A DNA stretch of 31,410 bases from DASVLX01 sp035552275 (GCA_035552275.1 DASZLR010000104.1:1-31410), one strand, 5' to 3'. Positions 6,231-15,201 are shown, counted from the stretch's first letter. The notes: generated by a model not told the origin, from the letters alone. Numbers and translations are program-made.

Positions 6231-7811
6231 GCAGGCGGTGAGGCTCGGCGGGATCTGCCCGTCGACCAGGAATCGGGTGGCCACCGAGGTGGCGCACGCG
6301 GACTGCCCCAGGGCGCCGTGACCGGTGCCCTGCCAGGACACCAGCACGCTGGACACCAGCTCCTGCGCGGTGCGCTCGGTGCCCGACTGCGGCGTTTCCG
6401 GATCGTTGGCCGTGCTGATCACCAGCACGGTCGGCGCGCCGGCCGCGGTCGGCTTGGGCAGCGGCCGGGTGATCACCGGCCACGGCGCGCACCACAGCAG
6501 CCGATCCGCGAGCACGCCGCCGAACAGCGGGTTCTTGCCGGTCAGGTTTTTCGCGGCCGCGCTCACCTGAGCCGGCGTGAGCCGGTCGGGCTGGTCATTG
6601 CAGCCCGACGCCAGCTGGCCGTCCAGACCGGCCGGGTCGTACGGCGAGCCGGCCAGCACCGGCCGGATCAGCGCAGCCAGTCCGGTGACGTCGCCGGTGC
6701 TGGCGGTGGCGATCGCCTGGGTGAGCGCGGGCCACTGGGTTCGGTCCGCGAGGCCGATCAGCACCGCCCGCAGCGCGGTCCCGCCGGTGATCCGCAGCCC
6801 GTCCGGCGTGGTGGCCGGCTGCTGGCTCAACGTCGCGACCAGCTGGGTCAGCGTGCCGCGCGGATCGGCGCCCAGCGGGCAGTGGGCGCTGACGCAGGCG
6901 GCCGCGAAGGCGTCGAAGGCCGATTCGGCCGAGGCGGCCTGGCTCGCGGCCAGATCGGCCGAGCCGAGTGTCGGGTCGGGTGAACCGTCCAGCACCAGCC
7001 GGCCGGCCTGCGCCGGAAAGCGGTCCGCGTATCCGGTCAGCACCCGGGAACCCTCGCCGAGCCCGATCGCGTTGAGGTGCGCCACGCCGAGCTGTTGGCG
7101 GATCGCCTCGATGTCGTCGGCGGTGTTCCAGGTGTTCAGCGCGGCCTGCCGGCCGCCGAGGTCGAGGACGCACTGATCGCTGGCGTCGGTGCCGGCCGCC
7201 AACAGGTCGGACAGGTCAGTGTTGGCCGGGTCATAGCCGAGCAGCGCGGACCGGTCGCTCTGCGGGACGCAGCGCACGCCGTCGGACGCGCCGGTTCCGC
7301 GTCGGTCCATCCCGATCAGCGAGAACCGCTGCAACACTTCGGGTGGCAACTGGCTGGCCAGCCGAGCCGCGTAGAGCGTGCCGGGCAGGCCATCCAGGTC
7401 GTTGACCACCAGCAGCGGTGCGGCCCCCGTGCCGACCTTCAGCAGCTGGATCCGGACCGCGCCCTGATCAGGACCGCCAGCCGGGTCCAGGGGAGCCGCC
7501 AGCTGCGCGCACTGGTAGGGCATGCTGGTTGACGGAGCCAGCGTGCCCAGTCGCTGCCGGGTGTCGTCCGTGCAGTCGGACCAGTTGATCGCGCCCGGCG
7601 CGGTCGGGTCCAGCGGCGGCAGTCCAGCGGCGGGAGTCGGCCTGGCAACGCCCGCACCCGACGCCGCCGAGCCAGCCACGATCAGGCCGGGTCGGCTGGA
7701 CGGCCCGACCGTGCAGCCGGCCGCCAGCATCGTGGTCACTGCGGTTGTCAGAGCCGTGACGAGAATGGTGGTCAGGTGCCGGTGCGGTCGGACGACGAAG
7801 CGGCCTGGCAC
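6222..7811 (-). CDS. Lipoprotein of tripeptidyl-aminopeptidase fold lacking the catalytic serine
   Basis: The protein has 529 aa from a GTG at 7811, chosen because AAGGAG lies 6 nt upstream; the longer frame would add 20 residues without support. An arginine/histidine-rich start, a hydrophobic stretch and LAAGC (Cys33) indicate a lipoprotein signal. The body follows the alpha/beta-hydrolase TAP family: FSLIGMDRRGTGAS near 163-176, LNAIGLGEGSRVL at 246-258, a C-terminal TAP-like domain with NDPETP (acid) and GTGHGALG (His). The expected GxSxG elbow reads GLGEG, with Gly252 (codon GGC) where serine should be. The usual NGGPG oxyanion segment reads NDLDGLPG. It may therefore be a binding or structural pseudoenzyme at the cell surface. 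Confidence 0.85.
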   Translation of the reverse strand: MPGRFVVRPHRHLTTILVTALTTAVTTMLAAGCTVGPSSRPGLIVAGSAASGAGVARPTPAAGLPPLDPTAPGAINWSDCTDDTRQRLGTLAPSTSMPYQCAQLAAPLDPAGGPDQGAVRIQLLKVGTGAAPLLVVNDLDGLPGTLYAARLASQLPPEVLQRFSLIGMDRRGTGASDGVRCVPQSDRSALLGYDPANTDLSDLLAAGTDASDQCVLDLGGRQAALNTWNTADDIEAIRQQLGVAHLNAIGLGEGSRVLTGYADRFPAQAGRLVLDGSPDPTLGSADLAASQAASAESAFDAFAAACVSAHCPLGADPRGTLTQLVATLSQQPATTPDGLRITGGTALRAVLIGLADRTQWPALTQAIATASTGDVTGLAALIRPVLAGSPYDPAGLDGQLASGCNDQPDRLTPAQVSAAAKNLTGKNPLFGGVLADRLLWCAPWPVITRPLPKPTAAGAPTVLVISTANDPETPQSGTERTAQELVSSVLVSWQGTGHGALGQSACATSVATRFLVDGQIPPSLTACPP

Positions 7812-7827
7812 GTCGGCTCCTTGCTGT

Positions 7828-7867
7828 GAACACGCGGACACCGGCAGCCTCGCATGTCCGCGGTGTG
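7828..7867. repeat. Imperfect inverted repeat between lipoprotein and EamA genes
   Basis: The core arms CGCGGACA (7833-7840) and TGTCCGCG (7855-7862) pair exactly around 14 nt. The match extends outward to about 12 bp per arm with one bulge (ACACGCGGACA against TGTCCGCGGTGT). It lies upstream of the lipoprotein start and could be an operator or a leader hairpin. Confidence 0.4.
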
Positions 7868-7930
7868 ACACGGGTGAGCGGGTCGGCGTAGGACACTGGG
7901 CGCGAGCTGGGAACGGGAGAGGGGTGCGAC

Positions 7931-8830
7931 GTGGTCGCCGTGCACGTGGAGCGGGCGCCGCGACCGGAGCGGTTCCGGGGTGGCGTGGCCGAGTTGGCGG
8001 GGCGCGGGCTGGGCAGCGTGCCGCCTCCGCTGCTGGTGATCGCCGGCACGGTGAGTGTGCAGGTCGGCTCCGCGTTGGCCCGGCAGCTGTTCGCGGTCAC
8101 CGGCGCGCTCGGCGCGGTCAGCCTGCGGCTCGGGTTCGCCGCCGTGTTGCTGCTCGCCGTGTGGCGGCCGTCGCTGCGGCTGTCCCGGCGGGCCTGGACG
8201 GTGGTGATCGGCTACGGCCTGGTGCTGGCCGGCATGAACGTCTGCTTCTACGAGGGCATCGCCCGGGTGCCGCTGGGCCTGGCGGTGACCATCGAGTTCC
8301 TGGGCCCGCTGACCGTCGCGCTGCTCGGTTCCCGGCGCTGGCTGGACGCGGGATGGGCGCTGCTCGCGGCCGGCGGGGTGGTGCTGCTGACCGAGGGCAG
8401 CGGCGCGATCTCCTGGCTGGGCGTGCTGTTCATCCTCGGCTCGGCGACGTTGTGGGGCTGCTACATCCTGCTCGGCGCGAAGCTCGGCGAGCACACCGCC
8501 GGCGGCAGCGGACTGGCCCTGGCGATGACCATCGGCGGCCTGGCCACCGCGCCACTGGGCATCACCGCCGGCGGCGCCAACCTGCTGCACCCGATGGCAC
8601 TGGCCGCCGGGCTGGGCGTGGCGCTGCTGTCCTCGGTGGTGCCGTACTCGGTGGAGCTGGAGGCGCTGCGGCGGATGCCGCCGAAGGTGTTCGGGGTGCT
8701 GATGAGCCTGGAACCGGCGGTGGCCGCGCTCGCCGGGCTGCTGGTGCTCGGGCAGGTGCTGCACCCGGCGCAGTGGGCGGCGATCGGGCTGGTGGTCGCC
8801 GCCTCCGCCGGCGCGACCCGGTTCGGCTAG
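7931..8830 (+). CDS. EamA/RhtA-type DMT superfamily transporter
   Basis: This 299-aa integral membrane protein has about ten hydrophobic segments in two homologous halves, the standard size for drug/metabolite transporters. Segments such as VVIGYGLVLAGMNVCFYEGIARVPLGLAVTIEFLGPL and PPKVFGVLMSLEPAVAALAGLLVLGQ match the RhtA (threonine/homoserine exporter) branch. It probably exports an amino acid or related small metabolite by proton exchange. The GTG at 7931 follows a GGGAGAGGGG purine run; in-frame GTG codons at 7940 and 7946 are alternatives. The gene is divergent from the lipoprotein gene and convergent with the DNA ligase gene, so it is probably a single transcription unit. Substrate is not predictable. 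Confidence 0.88.
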   Translation: MVAVHVERAPRPERFRGGVAELAGRGLGSVPPPLLVIAGTVSVQVGSALARQLFAVTGALGAVSLRLGFAAVLLLAVWRPSLRLSRRAWTVVIGYGLVLAGMNVCFYEGIARVPLGLAVTIEFLGPLTVALLGSRRWLDAGWALLAAGGVVLLTEGSGAISWLGVLFILGSATLWGCYILLGAKLGEHTAGGSGLALAMTIGGLATAPLGITAGGANLLHPMALAAGLGVALLSSVVPYSVELEALRRMPPKVFGVLMSLEPAVAALAGLLVLGQVLHPAQWAAIGLVVAASAGATRFG

Positions 8831-8863
8831 TTTCCCGGCCTAATTTCCCAGCTTTAGTTTCCC
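8831..8863. repeat. Three TTTCCC repeats in the gap between convergent genes
   Basis: TTTCCC occurs at 8831-8836, 8844-8849 and 8858-8863. Read on the minus strand, each copy is part of GGGAAAYTAR and so carries a stop triplet. One of these stops ends the DNA ligase gene (8856-8854). No terminator hairpin is visible here. Confidence 0.5.
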
Positions 8864-9954
8864 ACCGCGCGCACCTCGCCGGCGAGCACCGCGTCCAGGT
8901 CGTACCGGGCCGGCTCGTCCAGCTGGTCGTACCGGCACGAGTCCGGCTCCCGGTCCGGCCGCCAGCGCACGAACTGCCCGTTGTGCCGGAACCGGGTGGG
9001 GTGGCCGCCCTCGGTGTGCTCGTAGCTGACCTCGATCACCCGTTGGGGGCGCAGCGGCACCCATTCCTGTTCGGTGCCGCGCCATCGGTTGATCCCGCCC
9101 GGCCGCCGCTGGCCCTCCCGGGTCTCGCCCAGCCACGGATGTCCGGAATCGGCGTCCACGATCAGCGGCGCCAGTTCGACCGCCAGCCGGCGGCGCTGCT
9201 CGACCGGGAACGCGCCGACCACGCCGACATGGTGCAGCACGCCCTGATCGTCGTGCAGGCCCAGCAGCAGCGAGCCGACCGCCGTGCCCGGTTCGGTGTT
9301 GAGATGCCAGCGCAGGCCGGCCACCACGCAGTCCGCGGTGCGCGAGTGCTTGATCTTGATCATGGTCCGCTTGCCCGGCGTGTAGCCGACTGACGCCGGC
9401 TTGCCGATCACGCCGTCCAGGCCGGCGCCTTCGAACAGGGTGAACCAATCCCGGGCGGTCGCCGGGTCGGCGGTGGCCGGGGTGAGGTGCAGGCCGGCCG
9501 CAGGAGTGATGAACTCGGCCAGCGCGGCGCGGCGGTCCCGGGTCGTCTGGTCCAGCAGGCCGTGGTCGCCCAGCGCCAGCAGGTCGAAGGCCACGTACCG
9601 GGCGGGGGTCTCGGCCGCCAGGGTGCGGATCCGGCTGGCCGCCGGGTGAATGCGCTCGCCGAGCGCGTCGAAGTCCAGCCGGCCGTTCCGGGCCAGGACG
9701 ATCTCGCCGTCCAGCACCACCCGATCGGGTAGCGCCTCGGTCAGCCCGGCCACCAACTCGGGGAAGTACCGGTCCAGCGGCTTGCCGGACCGGGACTGCA
9801 ACATCAGTTCGTCGCCGTCGCGGAACACCAGACAGCGGAATCCGTCCCATTTCGGCTCGAACAGCATGTCGGTCCGGTCCGGGATCGCCGCGACCGCCTT
9901 GGCCAGCATCGGCTGCACCGGCGGCGACACCGGCAGCGTGAAATATCCGGTCAT
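8854..9954 (-). CDS. ATP-dependent DNA ligase (LigC/LigD-ligase type)
   Basis: The protein has 366 aa from the ATG at 9954. Nucleotidyltransferase motifs are in order: motif I EPKWDGFR at 33-40 with adenylation Lys35, motif III VVLDGEIV near 75-82, motif IIIa YVAFDLLAL, motif IV DGVIGKP, motif V MIKIKHSRTADC. An OB-fold C-terminal domain follows, with a WxPLRPQRVIEVSYEHTEGG segment. The size matches two-domain actinobacterial LigC-type enzymes, which seal nicks and act in backup end joining or excision repair. The ATG overlaps the stop of the upstream reductase gene by 4 bp (ATGA at 9954-9951), so translation is coupled. A LigD-type polymerase is encoded 5 kb away, and the two could act together. 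Confidence 0.92.
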   Translation of the reverse strand: MTGYFTLPVSPPVQPMLAKAVAAIPDRTDMLFEPKWDGFRCLVFRDGDELMLQSRSGKPLDRYFPELVAGLTEALPDRVVLDGEIVLARNGRLDFDALGERIHPAASRIRTLAAETPARYVAFDLLALGDHGLLDQTTRDRRAALAEFITPAAGLHLTPATADPATARDWFTLFEGAGLDGVIGKPASVGYTPGKRTMIKIKHSRTADCVVAGLRWHLNTEPGTAVGSLLLGLHDDQGVLHHVGVVGAFPVEQRRRLAVELAPLIVDADSGHPWLGETREGQRRPGGINRWRGTEQEWVPLRPQRVIEVSYEHTEGGHPTRFRHNGQFVRWRPDREPDSCRYDQLDEPARYDLDAVLAGEVRAVGN

Positions 9955-10715
9955 CGGTTTCTCCCAGCTCGCAGGTAACGCAGCAGCAGCAGATCGTCCG
10001 CGTGCAGCACGCCGGCCAGCCGCAGCGCGACCGGGCCGTCCAGCACCGGTCCGTGCGCGATCCGGCCGGCGTCGCCGGCGGTCAGCAGCGGCGCGACGCT
10101 CAGGCACAGCTCGTCCACCAGGTCGGCGGCGATCAGGTCGCCGAACAGCGTCGGCCCGCCCTCGCAGCACACCCGGCGCAGCCCGCGATCGCCCAGTTCG
10201 GCCAGCACCAGCGCCAGATCGACGTCTTCCGATCCGGCGATGACCACCTCCGCGCCGGCGGCGGCCACCGCGGCCCGGCGCTGCGCGGTCGCGGCCTTGG
10301 TGGTGAACACCATCGGCGCCACCTCGGTGTCGGTGACCAGCAACGAGGTGGCGCCGATCGAGCACCGTCGGCTGACGACCGCGATCGGCGGCACCGGGGC
10401 CAGCCCCAGCGCGTCGCGCAGGTCGGTGGCCAGTTCCCGGCGCCTGATGCCCCGGTACCGCTCCACCGTCGCGGTGCCCGCGCCCACCAGAACCACGTCC
10501 GACAGTGTCCGGCCCAGTCGGAAAACCCGCTTGTCGTTGGCATCGGACAGGCCGCCGGACCGGCCGCCGAGAGAGACCGCGCCGTCGGCGCTGCTGATGA
10601 AGTTGACCTTGACCCACGGCTGGTCCAGCCCGTCCGGGTAGGCGTAGAGCCGCGCCAGCTCGGTGTCGTCCGCCACACCGGCGGGCGGCCGGTCGGGCGG
10701 CAGCAGTCGGTCCAC
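9951..10715 (-). CDS. RibD C-terminal-like pyrimidine reductase family protein
   Basis: The protein has about 254 aa and consists of a dihydrofolate-reductase-like RibD_C domain alone, without the deaminase half of RibD. Landmarks are WVKVNFISSADGAVSLGGRSGGLS near the start, VFRLGRTLSDVVLVGAGTATVERY, and CCEGGPTLFGDLIAADLVDELCLSVAPLL. Relatives reduce the ribosyl side chain of riboflavin precursors or act as uncharacterised NADPH reductases. The GTG at 10715 gives the N-terminus VDRLLPPDRP, the kind I expect for the family; a TTG at 10736 would add seven residues. The stop overlaps the DNA ligase ATG by 4 bp. It is divergent from zapE. Why a flavin-pathway-like reductase is coupled to a ligase is not obvious. 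Confidence 0.82.
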   Translation of the reverse strand: MDRLLPPDRPPAGVADDTELARLYAYPDGLDQPWVKVNFISSADGAVSLGGRSGGLSDANDKRVFRLGRTLSDVVLVGAGTATVERYRGIRRRELATDLRDALGLAPVPPIAVVSRRCSIGATSLLVTDTEVAPMVFTTKAATAQRRAAVAAAGAEVVIAGSEDVDLALVLAELGDRGLRRVCCEGGPTLFGDLIAADLVDELCLSVAPLLTAGDAGRIAHGPVLDGPVALRLAGVLHADDLLLLRYLRAGRNR

Positions 10716-10809
10716 GCCGCCATCCAAGCAGGTCAATCCGGCTCACGGTGGGTGCCCTGCGGATCGGCGGTCGAGGATCGCCGCTGCCGGGGCCGCGACC
10801 CGAAGGTCC

Positions 10810-10815
10810 TATTCT
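10810..10815 (+). promoter_or_regulatory. Putative -10 of leaderless zapE
   Basis: TATTCT is followed by 7 nt and then the ATG at 10823. No Shine-Dalgarno is seen. The same hexamer and spacing occur before tnpB (14067-14072). Confidence 0.55.
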
Positions 10816-10822
10816 TGGTGCC

Positions 10823-11926
10823 ATGACCGTGTCGCGCCTGGTCGATCGCGAACCGCGGATCGGGCCGGATGAGCTGATCGCCACCATGACGCCGCCGCCC
10901 CGGTTCGACCAGGTCCGGTTCACCAGCTACCTGCCCAATCCGGACGAGCCGAGCCAGGCCGCCGCGGTGACGGCCGGGCAGGCGTTCGCGGCGCGGATCA
11001 CCGCGGCTCGCCCCCGGCGCGCCGGGCTGCGTTCGCTCTGGTCGGGGCGACGCGCGACCGGTGACCGGCCCGGCCTGTACTTCGACGGCGGTTTCGGCGT
11101 CGGCAAGACCCACCTGCTGGCCTCGCTGTGGCACCTCGCGCCCGGACCCAAGGCGTACGGCACCTTCGTGGAGCTGACGAATCTGGTGGGCGCGCTGGGA
11201 TTCGCCGAGGCGGTGCGCCGGCTGTCCGACCACACCCTGCTGGCCATCGACGAGTTCGAACTGGACGATCCCGGCGACACCATGTTGGTGACCCGGCTGC
11301 TGACCGAGCTGACCGACGCCGGCGTGCGCGTCGCCGCGACCTCGAACACCCTGCCGGACAAGCTCGGCGAGGGCCGGTTCGCCGCCGACGACTTCCTGCG
11401 TGAGATCCACTCGCTGGCCGCGCGGTTCACCGTGGTCCGGGTGGACGGCCCGGACTACCGGCATCGTGGCCTGCCCGACGCCCCGCCGCCGATGACCGAC
11501 GAGGAGCTGACCGCGAGCGCCGCCGGCCGCGAAGGGTCCACAGTGGACGATTTCGACGGGCTGTGCGCGCATCTGGCGAAGCTGCACCCGTCCCGGTACG
11601 GGCGGCTGGTCGACGGCGCGACGACCGTGCACCTGCGCGGCGTGCACGCGCTGGACCGGCAGGATGTCGCGCTGCGGCTGGTGTCGCTGGCCGATCGGCT
11701 CTACGACCGGGCCATTCCGGTCGCGGTGTCCGGGGCGCCCGTGTCGGCGCTGTTCACCGACGAGATGCTCCGCGGCGGCTACCGCAAGAAGTATCTGCGC
11801 ACCATCTCGCGGCTGGTCGCCCTGTCGAGAGACGCGCTGTCCAACGACGCGCTGTCCAGCGACGTCCGCGACGCTTCAACGCTCTCCCGCGCCCTCGGCA
11901 CCACACCCTCTGGCTCGGCGGCCTGA
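10823..11926 (+). CDS. zapE: Cell division protein ZapE (AFG1-like ATPase)
   Basis: The protein has 367 aa. It shows Walker A GGFGVGKT at 89-96, Walker B LLAIDEFELDDPGDTM with Asp143/Glu144, the sensor-like VRVAATSNTLPDKLGEGRF segment, and the C-terminal MLRGGYRKKYLRTISRLVALS block of AFG1/ZapE proteins. ZapE binds FtsZ and modulates Z-ring constriction in proteobacteria; the actinobacterial role is less studied. The ATG at 10823 is favoured by the leaderless promoter seven nt upstream. The conserved part ends near 11825. The last 30 or so residues come from a 15-bp tandem repeat and lie antisense to the end of the PAP2 gene, a 148-bp convergent overlap. Confidence 0.9.
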   Translation: MTVSRLVDREPRIGPDELIATMTPPPRFDQVRFTSYLPNPDEPSQAAAVTAGQAFAARITAARPRRAGLRSLWSGRRATGDRPGLYFDGGFGVGKTHLLASLWHLAPGPKAYGTFVELTNLVGALGFAEAVRRLSDHTLLAIDEFELDDPGDTMLVTRLLTELTDAGVRVAATSNTLPDKLGEGRFAADDFLREIHSLAARFTVVRVDGPDYRHRGLPDAPPPMTDEELTASAAGREGSTVDDFDGLCAHLAKLHPSRYGRLVDGATTVHLRGVHALDRQDVALRLVSLADRLYDRAIPVAVSGAPVSALFTDEMLRGGYRKKYLRTISRLVALSRDALSNDALSSDVRDASTLSRALGTTPSGSAA

Positions 11927-12564
11927 ATCGCGGTCAGTTCGACCGTCGATTCGGTCTTTTTCTTGCGCGACAACAGATCCGCCAGCACCGCGCCGGGCAG
12001 CACCACGCCCAGCGCGAGGCTGAATCCGCCGAGCGCGTCGGTGGGGTAGTGGTAGTTCATCGCCACCAGCCCGGTGGTGAGCGTCACGATCAGCAGCGCC
12101 CACACCAGCCACGCCAGCGTTCGGGTCAGCGTCGTCGTCGCCGTGGGCAGCACCATCAGCAGTGCGACGGTGAGCGCGGCGACAGCGCCGACCGTGTGCC
12201 CGCTCGGGTAGCTCAGGTATCCGTGGTAGCGCCGGTCGAACAGCGGCTTGAGCAGGTTCTCGGTGATCAACACCGCGACGGCCGGCCCAGCCACCGCGAG
12301 GACCGCCACCGACCACCGGCGGCGCAGCAGCGCGATCAGCACCAGCACGGCGACCAGGGTGTACATCAACGGCGGGTCGGTGGGCGACACCAGCACCTCG
12401 GCCAGCGGGCCGCCGACCGCGAGATGCACCTGATGGGTGACCGCGTGGTCGAACGGGCGGGGCAGTCTGTCCCCGGCCACCGCAAGCCCCAGCACCATGG
12501 TCACCAGCCAGCACGACGCGGCGATGACCAGCGTCAACGCTCGCAGACGGAGTGGTATCAGCAC
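11779..12564 (-). CDS. PAP2 family membrane phosphatase
   Basis: This 261-aa protein has about six membrane segments. PAP2 motifs are visible: NLLKPLFDRRY (first motif, slightly degenerate), YPSGHT (second motif with the PSGH histidine) and AMNYHYPTDALGG (third motif with His and Asp). These enzymes remove phosphate from lipid phosphates or undecaprenyl pyrophosphate at the outer membrane face. The start is GTG at 12564, which also fits a CATAGT hexamer 6 nt upstream. The cytoplasmic tail after LLSRKKK is about 55 residues long, includes a repetitive SLDSASLDSASLD stretch and is antisense to the zapE 3' end. It lies 27 bp downstream of rocD on the same strand. Confidence 0.88.
   Translation of the reverse strand: MLIPLRLRALTLVIAASCWLVTMVLGLAVAGDRLPRPFDHAVTHQVHLAVGGPLAEVLVSPTDPPLMYTLVAVLVLIALLRRRWSVAVLAVAGPAVAVLITENLLKPLFDRRYHGYLSYPSGHTVGAVAALTVALLMVLPTATTTLTRTLAWLVWALLIVTLTTGLVAMNYHYPTDALGGFSLALGVVLPGAVLADLLSRKKKTESTVELTAIQAAEPEGVVPRARESVEASRTSLDSASLDSASLDRATSREMVRRYFLR
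11831..11860. repeat. 15-bp tandem duplication coding on both strands
   Basis: Two adjacent copies of GACGCGCTGTCCARC (11831-11845 and 11846-11860) differ at one base. On the plus strand they encode Asp-Ala-Leu-Ser-Asn/Ser in the ZapE tail; on the minus strand they give the repeated Leu-Asp-Ser-Ala-Ser of the PAP2 tail. Confidence 0.85.
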
Positions 12565-12591
12565 ACTTCGACTATGCCTGATCTTGACTGG

Positions 12592-13806
<1,215 letters not shown>

Positions 13807-13834
13807 GATTCCAGGCTAAGGGTTCGACCGCGTC

Positions 13835-13850
13835 GATCTCAGTCGAGATC
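13835..13850. promoter_or_regulatory. Inverted repeat upstream of rocD
   Basis: GATCTC-AGTC-GAGATC has exact 6-bp arms around 4 nt. It lies about 30 bp upstream of the rocD start, in the region shared with the original promoter of the peptidase gene now split by the insertion element. It may be an operator. The rest of 13807-13985 holds no convincing gene. Confidence 0.35.
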
Positions 13851-13972
13851 TATTTCCCTCACCGCCGGTTCGTTGCGTCGATATCTGATCTGGCGGTGGA
13901 ACGTTGCGTGTGCTGCCGAATCGACCGTCGGGCGGTGACGAAGCCGACGATTCGGCCGGCCCGCCGATCTGC

Positions 13973-13990
13973 CAAGGTCGTTGGTGTGAC
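13973..13990 (+). promoter_or_regulatory. Left remnant of the peptidase gene: -10 and first five bases
   Basis: CAAGGT (13973-13978) is followed by 7 nt and GTG at 13986-13988, then AC. This is the leaderless layout seen elsewhere in the window. Joined to CAACTTCC at 15286 onward it reads GTG ACC AAC TTC, giving MTNF directly before LRLQARTQRFTLG. I interpret it as the severed original start of the S9 peptidase gene. Confidence 0.65.
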
Positions 13991-14012
13991 CGTGAAAGGT
14001 AGCGCGCAGGAT

Positions 14013-14028
14013 CCGGCCTTCAGGCCGG
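14013..14028. repeat. Left-end subterminal hairpin of the TnpB element
   Basis: A perfect 6-bp stem CCGGCC/GGCCGG closes on a TTCA loop. It lies about 20 bp inside the inferred left boundary, where IS200/IS605 ends carry the structure recognised by the Y1 transposase. Confidence 0.7.
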
Positions 14029-14066
14029 TGATAGCGCATCAATCTCGTCGTGACAGGACAACATGC

Positions 14067-14072
14067 TATTCT
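14067..14072 (+). promoter_or_regulatory. Putative -10 of leaderless tnpB
   Basis: TATTCT is followed by 7 nt and then GTG at 14080. Sequence and spacing match those before zapE. Confidence 0.5.
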
Positions 14073-14079
14073 GTCAACC

Positions 14080-15201
14080 GTGGCGGATCGGGTGGTGAAG
14101 CGGGCGTTCAAGTACCGCTTCTACCCGACGTCGGATCAGGCCGAGCAGCTTGCGAGGACGTTCGGATGCGTCCGCTACGTGTACAACCGGGCACTCGCCG
14201 AACGATCACAGGCGTGGACGCTGGAGCAGCGGCGGATCACTCACGCCGACACCGACCGGATGCTCACCAGTTGGAAGCGGAACCCCGAAACCGGGTGGCT
14301 ACGCGAGCCGTCGAAAGGCCCGTTGCAGGCGACGCTGCGGAATTTGCAGACCGCGTACGCCAATTTCTGGCAGAAGCGGGCGAAGTACCCGACGTTCAAG
14401 CGGAAGGGCAAGACCACCGACTCGGCCACCTACTTCCGGAACTGCTTCACCTACCGCGATGGACAGGTCACCTTGGCGAAGCAGGATCGGCCGTTGAAGA
14501 TCGCATGGTCACGTCCTATACCGGATGGTGCGGTGCCCTCGCAGGTCACGGTGTCGCGGAACCCCCGCGACCAGTACCACATCTCGATCATTGTCGAGGA
14601 CACCATCACCGCCTTGCCGAAGACGTCGGCTCGGGTCGGGATCGACGCCGGGATCACGTCACTGGTCACGTTGTCGACCGGGGAGAAGGTCACAAACCCG
14701 CGTCACGAACGCAAGGACCGCGCCCGGTTGGCGCTGGCTCAGCGCCGGCTGGCGCGCAAGGCGAAGGGCTCAAACAACCGCGCCAAGGCCCGCATCAAGG
14801 TCGCGAGGGTGTACGGCCGGATCGCGGACCGACGCCGGGACGTGCTGCACAAGCTGTCCACGAGGATCATCCGCGAGAACCAAACGGTGATCATCGAGGA
14901 CTTGTCGGTTCGGAACATGGTGCGGAATCATTCGTTGGCGCGTGCGATCTCCGACGCATCGTGGTCGGAGTTGCGCCGCCAGTTGGAGTACAAGGCCGAC
15001 TGGTACGGCCGCACCGTGATAACGATCGACCGGTTCTATCCGAGCAGCAAGACGTGTTCGGTGTGCGGCGCGATCGTGGAGAAGCTGCCGCTCACGATCC
15101 GGGAGTGGACGTGTCGGTGCGGCGCGGTCCACGACCGGGACGTGAACGCGGCGATCAACATTTTGGCGGCCGGGCTGGCCGTTTCTGCCTCCGGAGACTG
15201 A
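14080..15201 (+). CDS. tnpB: TnpB, RNA-guided endonuclease of an IS605-type element
   Basis: The protein has 373 aa from GTG 14080; the upstream ATG at 14050 lies beyond the -10 and is unlikely. The N-terminus RAFKYRFYPTSDQAEQLARTFGCVRYVYNRAL is the standard OrfB helix-turn-helix region. The RuvC site looks complete: Asp189 in VGIDAGI, Glu273 in IIEDLSV, Asp354 in HDRDVNAAINI. A four-cysteine zinc ribbon (Cys326, 329, 345, 347) sits between the last two. TnpB uses an RNA from the element's right end to cut DNA next to a target-adjacent motif, which helps retain the element at its donor site. No tnpA is in the window, so mobility would need a transposase in trans. The gene appears intact. Confidence 0.92.
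   Translation: MADRVVKRAFKYRFYPTSDQAEQLARTFGCVRYVYNRALAERSQAWTLEQRRITHADTDRMLTSWKRNPETGWLREPSKGPLQATLRNLQTAYANFWQKRAKYPTFKRKGKTTDSATYFRNCFTYRDGQVTLAKQDRPLKIAWSRPIPDGAVPSQVTVSRNPRDQYHISIIVEDTITALPKTSARVGIDAGITSLVTLSTGEKVTNPRHERKDRARLALAQRRLARKAKGSNNRAKARIKVARVYGRIADRRRDVLHKLSTRIIRENQTVIIEDLSVRNMVRNHSLARAISDASWSELRRQLEYKADWYGRTVITIDRFYPSSKTCSVCGAIVEKLPLTIREWTCRCGAVHDRDVNAAINILAAGLAVSASGD

Noticed and set aside
14050..14052. ATG 14050 as the tnpB start
   Set aside because: It lies upstream of the putative -10 at 14067, and the extra ten residues do not belong to the family N-terminus.
13839..14111. 90-codon minus-strand frame across the left end of the TnpB element
   Set aside because: It crosses the inferred insertion boundary and the left-end hairpin, has no ribosome-binding site and resembles no family.
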